NCBI GenBank assembly: GCA_943789485.1
Contig: CALSUH010000008.1
Location: forward strand, 1-64,000
Source of the DNA: an uncultured Pseudomonadales bacterium
Lineage (GTDB): Bacteria; Pseudomonadota; Gammaproteobacteria; Pseudomonadales; Pseudohongiellaceae
Direction of reading: 5' to 3'
Length of the DNA: 64,000 bases
Below the pieces are notes generated by a model that made no database searches, was not told where the DNA came from, and saw only the letters and a program-made list of their open reading frames with translations. The position numbers were made by a program, and so were the translations under genes. Of this stretch, positions 33,665 through 43,530 are shown one piece after another; the first letter of the stretch is position 1, and every line of letters starts with the position of its first letter.

Positions 33665-35404
33665 ATGTCACGACTCGTTAAACGTAGAGCGGCAAACACC
33701 ACACTAAACCTTCCCGATTCTATGCACCCGCTTCTGCGGCGTGTTTACAGTCAGCGCAATATTAAAGCTGTCGAAGAGCTAGACCTTGGCTTAGAGAAAC
33801 TCATCCCTCCCGAACAGTTCAAGGGTATCAATGAGGCTGTTCAGTTGTTGATCGATGCTTTGCAGCGCCAGCAGCGTGTGCTTATCGTTGCCGATTTCGA
33901 CGCAGACGGGGCGACTAGTTGCGTTGTAGCGCTAAAGGCTCTCCGGCAATTTGGTTATCTGCACACCGACTACATCGTTCCTAATCGATTCGATTATGGC
34001 TACGGCCTCACACCCGAGATAGTTGAGCTGGCAAAGACACGCAACCCCGACCTCATTATCACTGTCGACAATGGCATCTCCAGTATAGAAGGAGTCGCGG
34101 CAGCGAAATCCGCGGGAATAAAAACTCTCATCACCGATCACCATCTGCCGGGTGCTACAGCGCCGGATGCGGACGCCATAGTTAATCCAAATCAACATGG
34201 ATGCAATTTCCCCAGCAAGAGTATCGCCGGTGTAGGCGTTATTTTTTATGTAATGTTGGCGCTGCGGGCGAAGCTGCGGGAAACCAACTGGTTCGTAGAA
34301 AATAGACTTGCAGAACCCAAACTCGCAGATCTTCTAGACCTGCTTGCTTTGGGCACTGTAGCGGACGTGGTCGCACTTGATCGCAATAATCGTATATTGG
34401 TAAGCGAAGGCTTAAGAAGAATTCGTGGCGGACGCACTCGCCCGGGGATTACTAGCCTTTTAGAGATTGCGGGCCGCAGTAGCGCTAGACTTACTGCCTC
34501 CGACCTTGGCTTCAGCGTTGGTCCTAGATTGAATGCGGCGGGAAGATTAGATGACATGTCCACGGGCATCGAATGCCTGCTGACAGATCATGAAGGCACA
34601 GCGTATAAACTTGCCTTACAGCTCGACGGAATGAACAAAGACCGCAAACAGATAGAAGGCGATATGCGCGAGCAGGCTTTCAAATTTCTACAGGAATTTT
34701 CATTGGAAGAGAGTGACCTTCCTGCGGCGCTTTGTATTTATGATGAAAGATGGCATCAGGGCGTTGTGGGCATTCTCGCTTCGCGTGTGAAGGAGAAATT
34801 CAATAGGCCGGTTATCGCCTTCGCAGACGCGAACGATTCAGGTAACGAAATTAAAGGCTCCGCTAGATCTATCAAAGGATTCCATATTCGCGACGCATTG
34901 GATGCTGTAGCCAGCAGTAATCCTGGCATGATCAGCAAGTTCGGCGGTCACGCGATGGCAGCGGGCCTCAGTCTTGAGAAGGACAAGTTGCAAGATTTTA
35001 CCGAGGCATTCCAGAAACAAGCCGCTTTACTGTTAAACGAAGAGCTACTTCAGGTGCAGATATTAAGTGACGGAGAAATCGAGCAGAGTGAGTTCTCTAT
35101 GGAGGCTGCAGCAGCGTTGATAAAAGCAGGTCCCTGGGGGCAGGAGTTCCCCGAGCCTGTCTTTGATGGTAAGTTCAAAGTAATCCAGCAGCGCAGAGTA
35201 GGGGAGAATCACTTGAAACTAGTGCTAGCGCCGGAACTTGCGTCGCAGCAGACCATAGATGCGATCGCCTTCAACATCGACAAGCAAGACTGGCCGGCTC
35301 CTGAGATGACCGATATCGAGATTGCCTACAGGCTCGATATCAACGAGTTCAGAGGAAATCAAACGCTGCAGCTTATGGTGGAGCATATAATCGCCTGGCA
35401 ATAG
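33665..35404 (+). CDS. recJ: single-stranded-DNA exonuclease RecJ
   Basis: A 579-residue DHH-family 5'-3' exonuclease. Motif I is D77-F-D79-A-D81-G, motif III is D158-H-H160, followed by DHHA1-region SARSIKGFHIRDAL and GGHAMAAGLSL and a C-terminal OB-like domain. All metal-binding motifs are intact. It acts in mismatch and RecF-pathway repair. It lies 8 bp after thrC and is the last gene of hom-thrC-recJ. Confidence 0.96.
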   Translation: MSRLVKRRAANTTLNLPDSMHPLLRRVYSQRNIKAVEELDLGLEKLIPPEQFKGINEAVQLLIDALQRQQRVLIVADFDADGATSCVVALKALRQFGYLHTDYIVPNRFDYGYGLTPEIVELAKTRNPDLIITVDNGISSIEGVAAAKSAGIKTLITDHHLPGATAPDADAIVNPNQHGCNFPSKSIAGVGVIFYVMLALRAKLRETNWFVENRLAEPKLADLLDLLALGTVADVVALDRNNRILVSEGLRRIRGGRTRPGITSLLEIAGRSSARLTASDLGFSVGPRLNAAGRLDDMSTGIECLLTDHEGTAYKLALQLDGMNKDRKQIEGDMREQAFKFLQEFSLEESDLPAALCIYDERWHQGVVGILASRVKEKFNRPVIAFADANDSGNEIKGSARSIKGFHIRDALDAVASSNPGMISKFGGHAMAAGLSLEKDKLQDFTEAFQKQAALLLNEELLQVQILSDGEIEQSEFSMEAAAALIKAGPWGQEFPEPVFDGKFKVIQQRRVGENHLKLVLAPELASQQTIDAIAFNIDKQDWPAPEMTDIEIAYRLDINEFRGNQTLQLMVEHIIAWQ

Positions 35405-35457
35405 ATTTTGCTTGTCAAAAAAGATCAGTTAGCTTCAACCATTCCATAGGAATTGTT

Positions 35458-35775
35458 ATGAAACCCTTACTACTCGCCTTCCTCTTCTGCTTAGTCCCCC
35501 TAGCCTCTTCTGCACAAGAGTCAGAATTCAAATGCCGAAATGACGACAGGCCCGCATTCACAAAATCTGTAGATGTCGCCCAGCTGAAAAAATTACCAGC
35601 CAGTGAAGAGGCCTTGGCGCTAGATGTTCGCTTCCAGAAAGATTTCGCCAAGAACCCAAGTTTGATTTCAGGTTCAAGCTACCGGAACCACGTAGACCTA
35701 ACTAATTGGATCAGCCAGATCGACAAGTCAAAAGAGGTGGTGGTGTACTGTGTGGGCGGGAAGTGTAGTGGATAA
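35458..35775 (+). pseudogene. secreted rhodanese-like protein, C-terminally truncated
   Basis: A 105-residue product with a signal peptide (1-19, SSA-Q). The body has LALDVRFQKDFAKNPSLISG and VVVYCVGGKCSG, the start of a rhodanese active-site loop (CVxGxxxS). The frame stops right after the catalytic cysteine loop; the usual last 35-40 residues (a conserved helix, strand and GGIxxW) are absent. Sequence downstream does not restore a rhodanese tail in any frame, so a deletion rather than a single shift is likely. It could have been part of a sulfur-trafficking pair. Functional activity is doubtful. Confidence 0.6.
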
Positions 35776-35881
35776 GTTTGGAACACCATGGGAAATCAGC
35801 TGTGCGCAAGCGCCAAGCCAAAGTGAACGACTTACAGCCAGGCCGGCACATTACACTCACAAGTTGTGAGAGGGAGGTAGC

Positions 35882-36895
35882 ATGACTTTTCTGACTCGAA
35901 CGCTTAGCACGCTGCTAATTGTAGTGTCTGCCCAAGTTTTTGCTCAGACCAACTTGGTTACTAATCTTCCTAAAACCGAATATGGCTATCCTGACTTTCA
36001 AGGGTATTGGGAAAATCTCCATCAAACACCACTACAAAGACCCGAGAAACTTGGAGACAGACAGGCCTACTCTGAAGAAGAGGCTTTTGCGCTGATTGAG
36101 CAAGCAAGTGCTAGCCTGCGAGACAGAAGTTTACCCCTGGATCCGGATCGAGAGCCACCCCAAGGAGGTAGAGTTACTAATCAGGCAGACGATGACTTTG
36201 ATGATTTTCCTATTGATATAGCGATGATTAATGGCGAATACCGCACGTCTTTAATAATCGATCCGCCTAACGGCCGAATACCCCATGATATTGTTAACCG
36301 AGCACAAACCAATGAGTTTTATTTTTATCTCGAAGACAATAACTTGAGGTTCGATGGGCCAGAAGCAGCCTACGGCGGCGAGCGCTGTCTTTTCCCCGGT
36401 CCACAATTGTCGATGATGTATCAGCGCGGCCTCTCCCCTTATACCCAGATTGTGCAAACTAAAGATTACTTAATGATACTTGGGGAGTATCCGTATCATG
36501 CTCGGATCATTCGGATTGAAAGCGATCACCCAGCGATTGGATTTGCCAAATGGATGGGAGATTCAGTGGGCCATTGGGAAAACCAGACATTAGTAATTCA
36601 CACCGAGAAAATACGCAGAGAGCAGTCGTTTCCACCGATATTTTCTACGGACCATACACAGATCACAGAAAGGTTGTCACTTGGCGAAAACGGTAACATT
36701 GTTTATGAATACACCGTGACAGATCCGGAATTATATTTGCAATCGTTTACAGCGCAGATTCCATTTACGCGTATGCAGAACGGGCAGGTAATTTATGAAT
36801 ATGCTTGCCATGAGGGCAACTATTCTTTTGTGGGATCATTGGCTGCTGCGCGATGGGAAGATGCCCAAAGTGAAATTGATAGTGATGCAAATTAG
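35882..36895 (+). CDS. secreted protein of unknown function (GDSxGHWE family)
   Basis: A 337-residue protein with a signal peptide (1-21, VFA-Q). Recognisable features are YGYPDFQGYWENLHQ at the mature N-terminus, a central FDGPEAAYGGERCLFPGPQLSMM, and WMGDSVGHWENQTLVIHTEKI. These motifs (PDxxGxW and GDSxGHWExxTLVI) define a large uncharacterised family of secreted proteins common in marine and soil proteobacteria and acidobacteria, often near TonB receptors or amidohydrolases. No catalytic site is known. An AGGGAGGT ribosome-binding site precedes the ATG. It is monocistronic here. Confidence 0.78.
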   Translation: MTFLTRTLSTLLIVVSAQVFAQTNLVTNLPKTEYGYPDFQGYWENLHQTPLQRPEKLGDRQAYSEEEAFALIEQASASLRDRSLPLDPDREPPQGGRVTNQADDDFDDFPIDIAMINGEYRTSLIIDPPNGRIPHDIVNRAQTNEFYFYLEDNNLRFDGPEAAYGGERCLFPGPQLSMMYQRGLSPYTQIVQTKDYLMILGEYPYHARIIRIESDHPAIGFAKWMGDSVGHWENQTLVIHTEKIRREQSFPPIFSTDHTQITERLSLGENGNIVYEYTVTDPELYLQSFTAQIPFTRMQNGQVIYEYACHEGNYSFVGSLAAARWEDAQSEIDSDAN

Positions 36896-37142
36896 CAAAC
36901 AGGGTACTCAAATCAGCAAGGACACGCTCAAGGGCGGCCTTCAATGTAACGCTTTTCTTGTGCCGGTTAAGCCCTCATGGCCTGCGTTATCGCCTTCGTG
37001 TGGTACGCGCCGCGTTAGTTTGTAATAAAGTCCCAACTACACGCTCTTTAAATGACAGAACGGCGCGTATTTGTTACCTTTTGGCACACAAACTACGGTC
37101 TTGTTCGCGTAGCATCTTTAGCATGATTTGATGGGAGTCAAA

Positions 37143-40067
37143 ATGCGCATTAAGTTACATAACTTTCTGATATTGCTTAGTTTTATTCTTGTGGCTGGCG
37201 GCGTCCAGGCACAAGTGTACAAGACCGATCAGATTGAGGTTGAGCTAGTTTCGGAAACCAGCAATGTGGTTCCCGGCGAAACACTATGGCTCGCTATCCG
37301 GCTCGACCCTATCGAACACTGGCACACTTACTGGAAATTTGGCGGCGACAGCGGCGAGGCGACAGAGGCTAACGCGTGGCAATTGCCAGCTGGCGCGAGC
37401 GCCGGCAACATTGTCTGGCCGATCCCTGAGTGGACTCCATTCCCTGGTAGTGACCTCGTTACATTTACCTACGAGCGAGAAGTATTCCTACCAATTCCTG
37501 TCACTGTTCCGGCAGACTACAGTGCTTCGAGCTTTGATATTCATACTAATGTTGACTATCAGGTCTGCTACGAGATTTGCATACCCGGGTCAGCCGAGTT
37601 TGACCTGTCGTTGCCGGTAAGCAGTGCGGCGCAGATCGATGAGAAGTGGCAGCAAGGCTTTGCCGAGACGCGCGCGATGACTCCAGTACCGGCAGAGCAG
37701 CACAAGCTGCAAGCCAACTTCAACAGCTTCGATGGCAAGTTCAATGTCATGGTCGAGGCGGAAGAAAATTTATTCGATGATATCGATGAGGTGTGGTTCT
37801 TCCCAGAACAGCGCCGGATCATGAAGTACGCACCCTTTCGCAAGGTCATCAAAGACGGCAAGCGCCTGCAGATTTCTACCGACCAGCACCGCCGTTTCGA
37901 TACCGACCTTAGGGAGCTTACAGGGCTACTCGCTTACATCGACGATGACGGACAGTGGCACGGTTACGACATCAAGCCTCAATCTGCGAACGTGGCCTGG
38001 GACCATAGCATTGAAGTAGAGCTCCTCTCGGAGACCACTAACATAGTGCCGGGTGAGACCACGTGGCTAGGTTTGCGACTGCAGCCGGCTGAACACTGGC
38101 ATACCTATTGGAAGATGGGTGGCGATAGCGGTGAACCTACTAGCGCGAACGAATGGACGGCACCCGAGGGAACGAATATTGGCGAACTGCTGTGGCCGGC
38201 GCCGCACTGGCTGCCGTTCTACGACACCGATTTGGTTAACTTCGCCTATGAGCAAGAAGTATTGCATCCCATCGCAGTCACTATTCCAGCAGACTACCAA
38301 GGCGATACAGTTGAACTATCAACTTTGGCTTTTTGGAATGTTTGCGAGCAGATCTGTATTCCTGGCGAGCAGCGGCTGAGTATCACACTGCCGGTAGCGC
38401 AATCTCCCGAGCTAGACGCTGGCAACGCGCAGATTTTTGCTACCGCTAGAGAGCAACTCCCAATAATTGATCACGGTATCAAATCAATCATCGCCGTTGC
38501 CGGTGAGCGAGTGAGTCTTGGATTCGAAGCGCCAGATGCCGTTTTTTCTGATTACACTGACGCGTTCTTCTTTCCTGAGCAGCGCCGCATAATTAAACCT
38601 GGCCCGCTTCGGGATGTGAGCATTGCGGAAAATTTGCTGCAGATAACTCACCAACAACCAAGACGCATGTTGGAAGACCTCACTGAAGTTTACGGAGTTC
38701 TTGTTCTAGAGAATGAACTAGGAGAGCGCACTGCCTACGATTTTCAGAACCCAATAGCCGATGCGAACTTAACAACTATAGCGCCTCTTGCCGCGGCAAA
38801 TAGTTCAGACAGCGATGGTGGAGCTGGCGGCGGACTGCTGCTGTATATGTTATTCGCACTACTGGGCGGTTTTATACTGAACCTGATGCCCTGTGTGTTC
38901 CCAGTTCTATCGATGAAGGCACTTAGCTTCGCTAAAAATGCGGGTGAATCTGTGCACAAGCAGCGCATGGATGGCCTTGCTTACACCGTTGGTGTAATTG
39001 CCGCCTTCGTAGCCTTGGCAACAGTTCTCATCGTGTTGCGCGCCGGTGGCGAACGCATTGGTTGGGCGTTTCAGTTTCAGCAGCCTTGGTTCCTCGCGTT
39101 TATCGTGTATGTATTCTTCATGATGGCGCTCAGTCTTTCGGGTGTGTTTGAGATCGGTGCGGGCCTCATGGGCGCCGGTGGCAGCCTTGCTCAGAAGAAG
39201 GGCTACCAGGGCTCATTCTTCACAGGTGTGCTAGCAACGACTGTAGCGACGCCTTGTACCGCTCCGTTTATGGGGCCGGCACTCGGCTTCGCTCTAACCC
39301 AGTCTTGGGCGGTTGCGATGATGGTATTCGTCTCCTTGGGCCTAGGCATGGCGCTACCGATTCTCGTGCTCTCTTATATGCCATCCCTAACGAAGTACAT
39401 GCCCAAACCAGGCGCATGGATGGAAACGTTCAAGCAGTTCATGGCATTCCCTTTGTATCTCTCAGCCCTGTTCTTCCTTTGGGTGCTGGGTAATCAGGTT
39501 GGCGTTATGGGTATGTCACTGGTGCTTGGTGTGTGTATCTTGCTCGCCTTCGCAGCTTGGATGTACCAGCGCCGCTTCACCATGGGTCCGATATTGCGCT
39601 CGGTTAACTACGCGGTGGGCGCCATGGCGTTGGTCGCTGCAATCTATCTGATGCAGACGCCTTTCTTGCAGACCGTATCAACGGTGCAAGCAGCGAGTGT
39701 GGATGCAGATGGCAACTCTACGCAGAACTACGAAGTCTTCAGCACTGCTCGTCTTAATGAAATACAGGCCGAGGGCCGCCCTGTATTCGTTAACATGACC
39801 GCCGCCTGGTGTATTACCTGCCTCGCTAATGAGCAGACTACCCTGAGTACCGAACGTGTCGAGCAGGCACTGCTGGACAACGACATTACCTACATGAAAG
39901 GCGACTGGACGAACGAGGATCCGGAGATTACCGCGATTCTCGAGCATTTTAACCGTCCTTCGGTGCCGCTGTATGTCCTCTACCCGGGCGACAGTAGCAA
40001 GGAGCCGATTATTCTTCCGCAGATTCTTACGCCGGGTATGGTTGCTGACGTTTTTGCCAGCATTTAG
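37143..40067 (+). CDS. dsbD: DsbD-type protein-disulfide reductase with duplicated N-terminal domain
   Basis: A 974-residue envelope protein with a signal peptide (about 1-23). Two tandem copies of a roughly 280-residue DsbD-N-like region occupy about 30-290 and 290-560: the first has HWHTYWKFGGDSGE, VCYEICIPG and FFPEQRRIMKYAP; the second has HWHTYWKMGGDSGE, VCEQICIPG and FFPEQRRIIKPGP. Eight transmembrane helices with MPCVFPVLSMKAL and ATPCTAPFMG (redox cysteines) follow, then a thioredoxin domain with WCITC. It carries electrons from cytoplasmic thioredoxin to periplasmic partners such as DsbC. E. coli DsbD (565 residues) has one N-domain. The duplication suggests two partners or a longer relay. 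The ATG at 37143 has a GGGAG site. Confidence 0.9.
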   Translation: MRIKLHNFLILLSFILVAGGVQAQVYKTDQIEVELVSETSNVVPGETLWLAIRLDPIEHWHTYWKFGGDSGEATEANAWQLPAGASAGNIVWPIPEWTPFPGSDLVTFTYEREVFLPIPVTVPADYSASSFDIHTNVDYQVCYEICIPGSAEFDLSLPVSSAAQIDEKWQQGFAETRAMTPVPAEQHKLQANFNSFDGKFNVMVEAEENLFDDIDEVWFFPEQRRIMKYAPFRKVIKDGKRLQISTDQHRRFDTDLRELTGLLAYIDDDGQWHGYDIKPQSANVAWDHSIEVELLSETTNIVPGETTWLGLRLQPAEHWHTYWKMGGDSGEPTSANEWTAPEGTNIGELLWPAPHWLPFYDTDLVNFAYEQEVLHPIAVTIPADYQGDTVELSTLAFWNVCEQICIPGEQRLSITLPVAQSPELDAGNAQIFATAREQLPIIDHGIKSIIAVAGERVSLGFEAPDAVFSDYTDAFFFPEQRRIIKPGPLRDVSIAENLLQITHQQPRRMLEDLTEVYGVLVLENELGERTAYDFQNPIADANLTTIAPLAAANSSDSDGGAGGGLLLYMLFALLGGFILNLMPCVFPVLSMKALSFAKNAGESVHKQRMDGLAYTVGVIAAFVALATVLIVLRAGGERIGWAFQFQQPWFLAFIVYVFFMMALSLSGVFEIGAGLMGAGGSLAQKKGYQGSFFTGVLATTVATPCTAPFMGPALGFALTQSWAVAMMVFVSLGLGMALPILVLSYMPSLTKYMPKPGAWMETFKQFMAFPLYLSALFFLWVLGNQVGVMGMSLVLGVCILLAFAAWMYQRRFTMGPILRSVNYAVGAMALVAAIYLMQTPFLQTVSTVQAASVDADGNSTQNYEVFSTARLNEIQAEGRPVFVNMTAAWCITCLANEQTTLSTERVEQALLDNDITYMKGDWTNEDPEITAILEHFNRPSVPLYVLYPGDSSKEPIILPQILTPGMVADVFASI

Positions 40068-40174
40068 TTAGTTAATTTGGTACGTTCCATCAGGCGTGCA
40101 TTGCTCAGTTGAATCTATTTCAAAGTGAGTGATAATCGCCTTCACATTTCTCTCTCTAGTCCAGCACACTTGCT

Positions 40175-41193
40175 ATGCGAATTCAGCTGCGTTTTCTGAT
40201 TGCTCTATCCTTAGCTTCGGTCTCGGTTTTCGCGATTGCCGCAGAGCAAGTTGACGCGCAAGACAAATACTCTAAGGCGCATGCCGCAGCCAGTCAGCTA
40301 CCACGGCTGCATAGCTTGCTGATTAGCCAGGGCGACGACCTTGTCTTTGAGCAGTATTACAACCAACGGGACCCATCGCGCCCAGCGAACATGAAATCTG
40401 CCTCCAAAAGCGTTATCTCGGCATTAGTAGGAATCGCTATCGATAAGGGGCTGATCGATTCTGTCGATGTGAAAGTAGCGGAGTATTTTCCAGATCTAAT
40501 CGCCGCGAGTGATGACCCGCAGTAGCAGCAGATCACCATAGAGAACCTGCTCACGATGCAATCGGGCCTAGAGACCACGAGCAATAGAAACTATGGCAAG
40601 TGGGTTCTTAGCGACAATTGGGTCGAGTTCGCCCTTAATCAGCCTTTAGTGGCGGAGCCTGGAACTCGTATGCTGTATAGCACGGGTAGTACTCACCTCT
40701 TGTCGGCTATTCTCACCCAAGCCAGTGGTATGAGTGCTAAGCAGTTCGCGCAAGAAAACTTAAGCTCCCGACTTGGTTTCTCGATGTCGTATTGGTCGCA
40801 GATCCGCAAGGAATCTATTTCGGCGGCAATGATATGGAGATGACGCCGCGGCAGATGTTGGAATTTGGTCGCTTGTATCTAAACGAAGGCTTCTATGAGA
40901 ATGAACAAGTAATTTCCAAGGCCTGGATAGAAGACTCGCACAAACCACGCGCAAGGTCACCACGCGGCCAGGGTCGCTTCTACGGTTACGGTTGGTGGCT
41001 GCGAGATCTCGCCGGCATGCAGGTTCCAGTTGCCTGGGGCTATGGTGGCCAGCTTATCTTCGTGGTGAAGGAATTGGACTTAGTTGTAGTTGCTACATCG
41101 GAAAGTACGCCGGGTTCGTCGAGGAGGGGCCACCTAGGTCGCCTCTACGACCTTGTTGAAGAGCATGTGCTCTTGCCTGCCAAAGGCCAATAG
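40175..41193 (+). pseudogene. serine beta-lactamase-family hydrolase, nonsense and frameshift mutations
   Basis: The product starts with a signal peptide (1-22) and reaches the catalytic S-A-S-K motif (SASKSVISALVG). An in-frame TAG at 40523-40525 interrupts DPQ-QQITIENLLTM, where the homologous residue is usually Trp, so one base change would explain it. The same frame continues to about 40790 (GLETTSNRN, then STGSTHLLSAILTQASGMS), where a shift moves the reading to the frame ending at 41193 with MEMTPRQMLEFGRLYLNEG and GYGWWLRDL. About 338 residues if restored. The two lesions make it a pseudogene of the same broad family as 16775-18031, but not closely related. Confidence 0.85.
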
Positions 41194-41290
41194 CTTGGCC
41201 GTCTCTAAGGACGCTCTCCTAGCGATCGGATAAACGGTAAACCTGACTGCAGCAAGATGCGGTTTTCATCTATCTAGAGGTAAAGACTCA

Positions 41291-42077
41291 GTGAAAATCA
41301 ATGTCTATCAGGTCGATGCCTTTGCCAACAAGCCTTTCGAGGGTAATCCAGCGGCAATCTGCCCGCTAGCGGAGTGGCTACCTGAGCAGACCATGCAGGC
41401 GCTGGCTGCCGAGAACAATTTATCGGAAACGGCATTCTTTGTTCCTGAGGGAGATGGGTTCGCTCTGCGCTGGTTTACACCAGTAACCGAAGTGGATCTG
41501 TGTGGTCATGCGACGCTCGCTGCAGCGTATGTTCTGTTCGAAGAATTGGACTATCAGGCAGAAGAGGTTCGTTTTAGCACGAAGTCTGGAACGCTCAGTG
41601 TAAGCCGCAATGGTGATTTTCTTAGAATGGATTTTCCAGCTCAGCCACCTAATCCTTTTGAGTTGCCGATGCAGCTGGTTGAGGCGTTTGGCGCTACTCC
41701 CGAGGACTGCTTGAAGTTTGCCGACATCGTTGCTGTTTTCTCTTCGGAGCAATTGGTGCGAACTGTCGACCCGAATATGTTGCCGCTGGCCACAGCTGGA
41801 CTGCCGAGGAATCATCATTACAGCAGAATCTACGGAGTATGATTTCATCGCAAGGTGGTTTGGCCCCAGAACTGGGATAGCAGAAGACCCTGTTACTGGC
41901 TCTGCGTTTACTCAACTTGTGCCTTACTGGGCGACTCGCCTAGACAAGACTACATTTCGAGCCAAGCAGGTTTCAGAACGCGGCGGTGAGGTGACTTGTG
42001 AATTGGTAGGAGATCGTGTGTTGATTTGGGGCAAGGCAGTTTTGTTCATGCGCGGCGTTATCGACATAGATATCTAG
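41291..42077 (+). pseudogene. PhzF-family isomerase, frameshifted
   Basis: The first frame has the PhzF hallmarks: KINVYQVDAFANKPFEGNPAA, NLSETAFFV (catalytic Glu in SETAF) and DLCGHATLAAAYV. A shift around 41800-41812 ends it at 41842. The second half continues one frame over: RGIIITAESTEYDFIARWFG, then EDPVTGSAFTQLVPYW and the terminal GKAVLFMRG. Joined, about 262 residues, normal for the family, which isomerises small-molecule acids. One single-base lesion separates it from a functional gene, so either recent inactivation or a sequence error is possible. Confidence 0.85.
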
Positions 42078-42198
42078 CAGACTCGATAGAGCATGAAAGC
42101 TGTGCTAAACAGCGGGATAGTCTTCATTCTTTGGTTTTTGTGCGGACCTCAGTTTCCCCGTTGCTCATCAATAGAGCGCTCTTGTGTTCATTCTCGGG

Positions 42199-42960
42199 CT
42201 AGGTCTGCATAAGAATGACAGAAATATTGTCTTTGCCGCCGTTTAGGTTTGCCAGCGCAATCAATTTCTTAGCGGCCAAATCTAAGTCGGCAATGTTTTC
42301 AGCGATAGTTTCTGCTATCTGCCAATCAGAAATCATATCGGTTAAACCATCGGAACAAAGCATCAATAGATCGTAAGGTAGCCGTGGTATTTCTGCGGTG
42401 TCTACATCAACGGCAGATTTCGTTCCCATAGCTCTGGTGACCACGTGCCCGACGTTTGCTTCGCGCGCTTCTCTCTCGGTATAGAAGCCTCGATCGATTA
42501 GATCCTGAACTACGCTGTGATCCTTGGTAAGGCGTTTCACTTTTCGGTTGCGGTACAGGTAGAGTCTAGAGTCACCGACGTGCCCGACATAGATGTGCGA
42601 CCCAATGATCAGTGTAGCAACTATCGTCGTGCCCATGCCCTTGTAGAGTTCTTGCTCTTGCTGAGTGCGAAATATCTCTGCATTGCTTGATGAAATTGTA
42701 GTAGAGACAAATTCCAATAACTGAGCGCCAGTTATCGATACAGAAGTTTTCTGCAAAACGAATTTTTGCAGTTTTTCTAACACGAATTTGACGGTCATCT
42801 GGGCTGCGATTTCACCAGCCTTATGCCCGCCCATGCCATCGGCGAGAACTGCTATGCCAAGCTCTTGGTCGAAGCCGATATGATCCTGGTTATATTCACG
42901 GCGCATTCCCGCGTCTGTATATCCAGCGATTCTGAGTTTTGTCAGTGCCTGGGGCATCAA
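42199..42960 (-). CDS. PP2C-type serine/threonine protein phosphatase
   Basis: A 253-residue Stp1/PrpC-like phosphatase. Metal and phosphate motifs are complete: TDAGMRREYNQD (residues 15-26), ADGMGGHKAGE (40-50), GDSRLYLYR, CSDGLTDM, and GGKDNISVIL near the end. Such enzymes reverse Hanks-type kinase phosphorylation or act in type VI secretion and stress control; no kinase is encoded nearby. It is transcribed alone and is followed by a 570-bp region without genes on the other side. Confidence 0.93.
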   Translation of the reverse strand: MMPQALTKLRIAGYTDAGMRREYNQDHIGFDQELGIAVLADGMGGHKAGEIAAQMTVKFVLEKLQKFVLQKTSVSITGAQLLEFVSTTISSSNAEIFRTQQEQELYKGMGTTIVATLIIGSHIYVGHVGDSRLYLYRNRKVKRLTKDHSVVQDLIDRGFYTEREAREANVGHVVTRAMGTKSAVDVDTAEIPRLPYDLLMLCSDGLTDMISDWQIAETIAENIADLDLAAKKLIALANLNGGKDNISVILMQT

Positions 42961-43530
42961 TCCGTCCTGAGTCCTGTAATCTGATTAGCCAGCCTAGTGT
43001 AAATCTCTGACAGGCTCTAACTGGTCTTTTTCTATCCATCAAAAAGAGTGAGATATTGTACAAAAATCAGCAACAACAGTCCGAATAAAAACTCAGTTCG
43101 GGCGCTTCTCGGTGATTTATTTCGCTTTTCAGGGGCTAGAAAAGTAGCTTCTGGGCTGTCAGGGCGTGGGGTCTATCGCGTGGATTATATTCGCAGGCGT
43201 CAATAGGGTGATAATTTTGAATCCGCGTTCGAAGCGGTATCTCGCTTCCTTATCACAACACAGGTCAAGTGCTAACACCTTGATCGCTACCGACTGCCGC
43301 CAGAATCCTGTATGCCCCAGTAGACATATGCCATAACGCCTTTGCCTATTTTCAGTCGCTTTGAATAGCCACCCAATTACATCAGAATTCCTGCTTTTGC
43401 TGACTACAGGCTGCGGATTGGAGTGTGGTGCTTAACCTGATGAGGGTGGACTCATAAAAGTGTGATATTCTGCGAAAAGCCTCGGTGTTAGGGTGCCAGC
43501 ACAAAACCGCGTGCAAGGAATCTACTTCAG
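42961..43530. other. 570-bp intergenic region without a recognised gene
   Basis: It separates the divergent PP2C and AI-2E permease genes. No frame with coding character, no tRNA and no strong hairpin was seen. It is longer than needed for two promoters, and a small RNA or a decayed gene remains possible but unsupported. Confidence 0.5.

Noticed and set aside
40523-40525. Suppressed amber or pyrrolysine codon in the serine hydrolase
   Set aside because: A second lesion (frameshift near 40790) lies downstream, and nothing suggests a pyrrolysine system; a pseudogene explains both.
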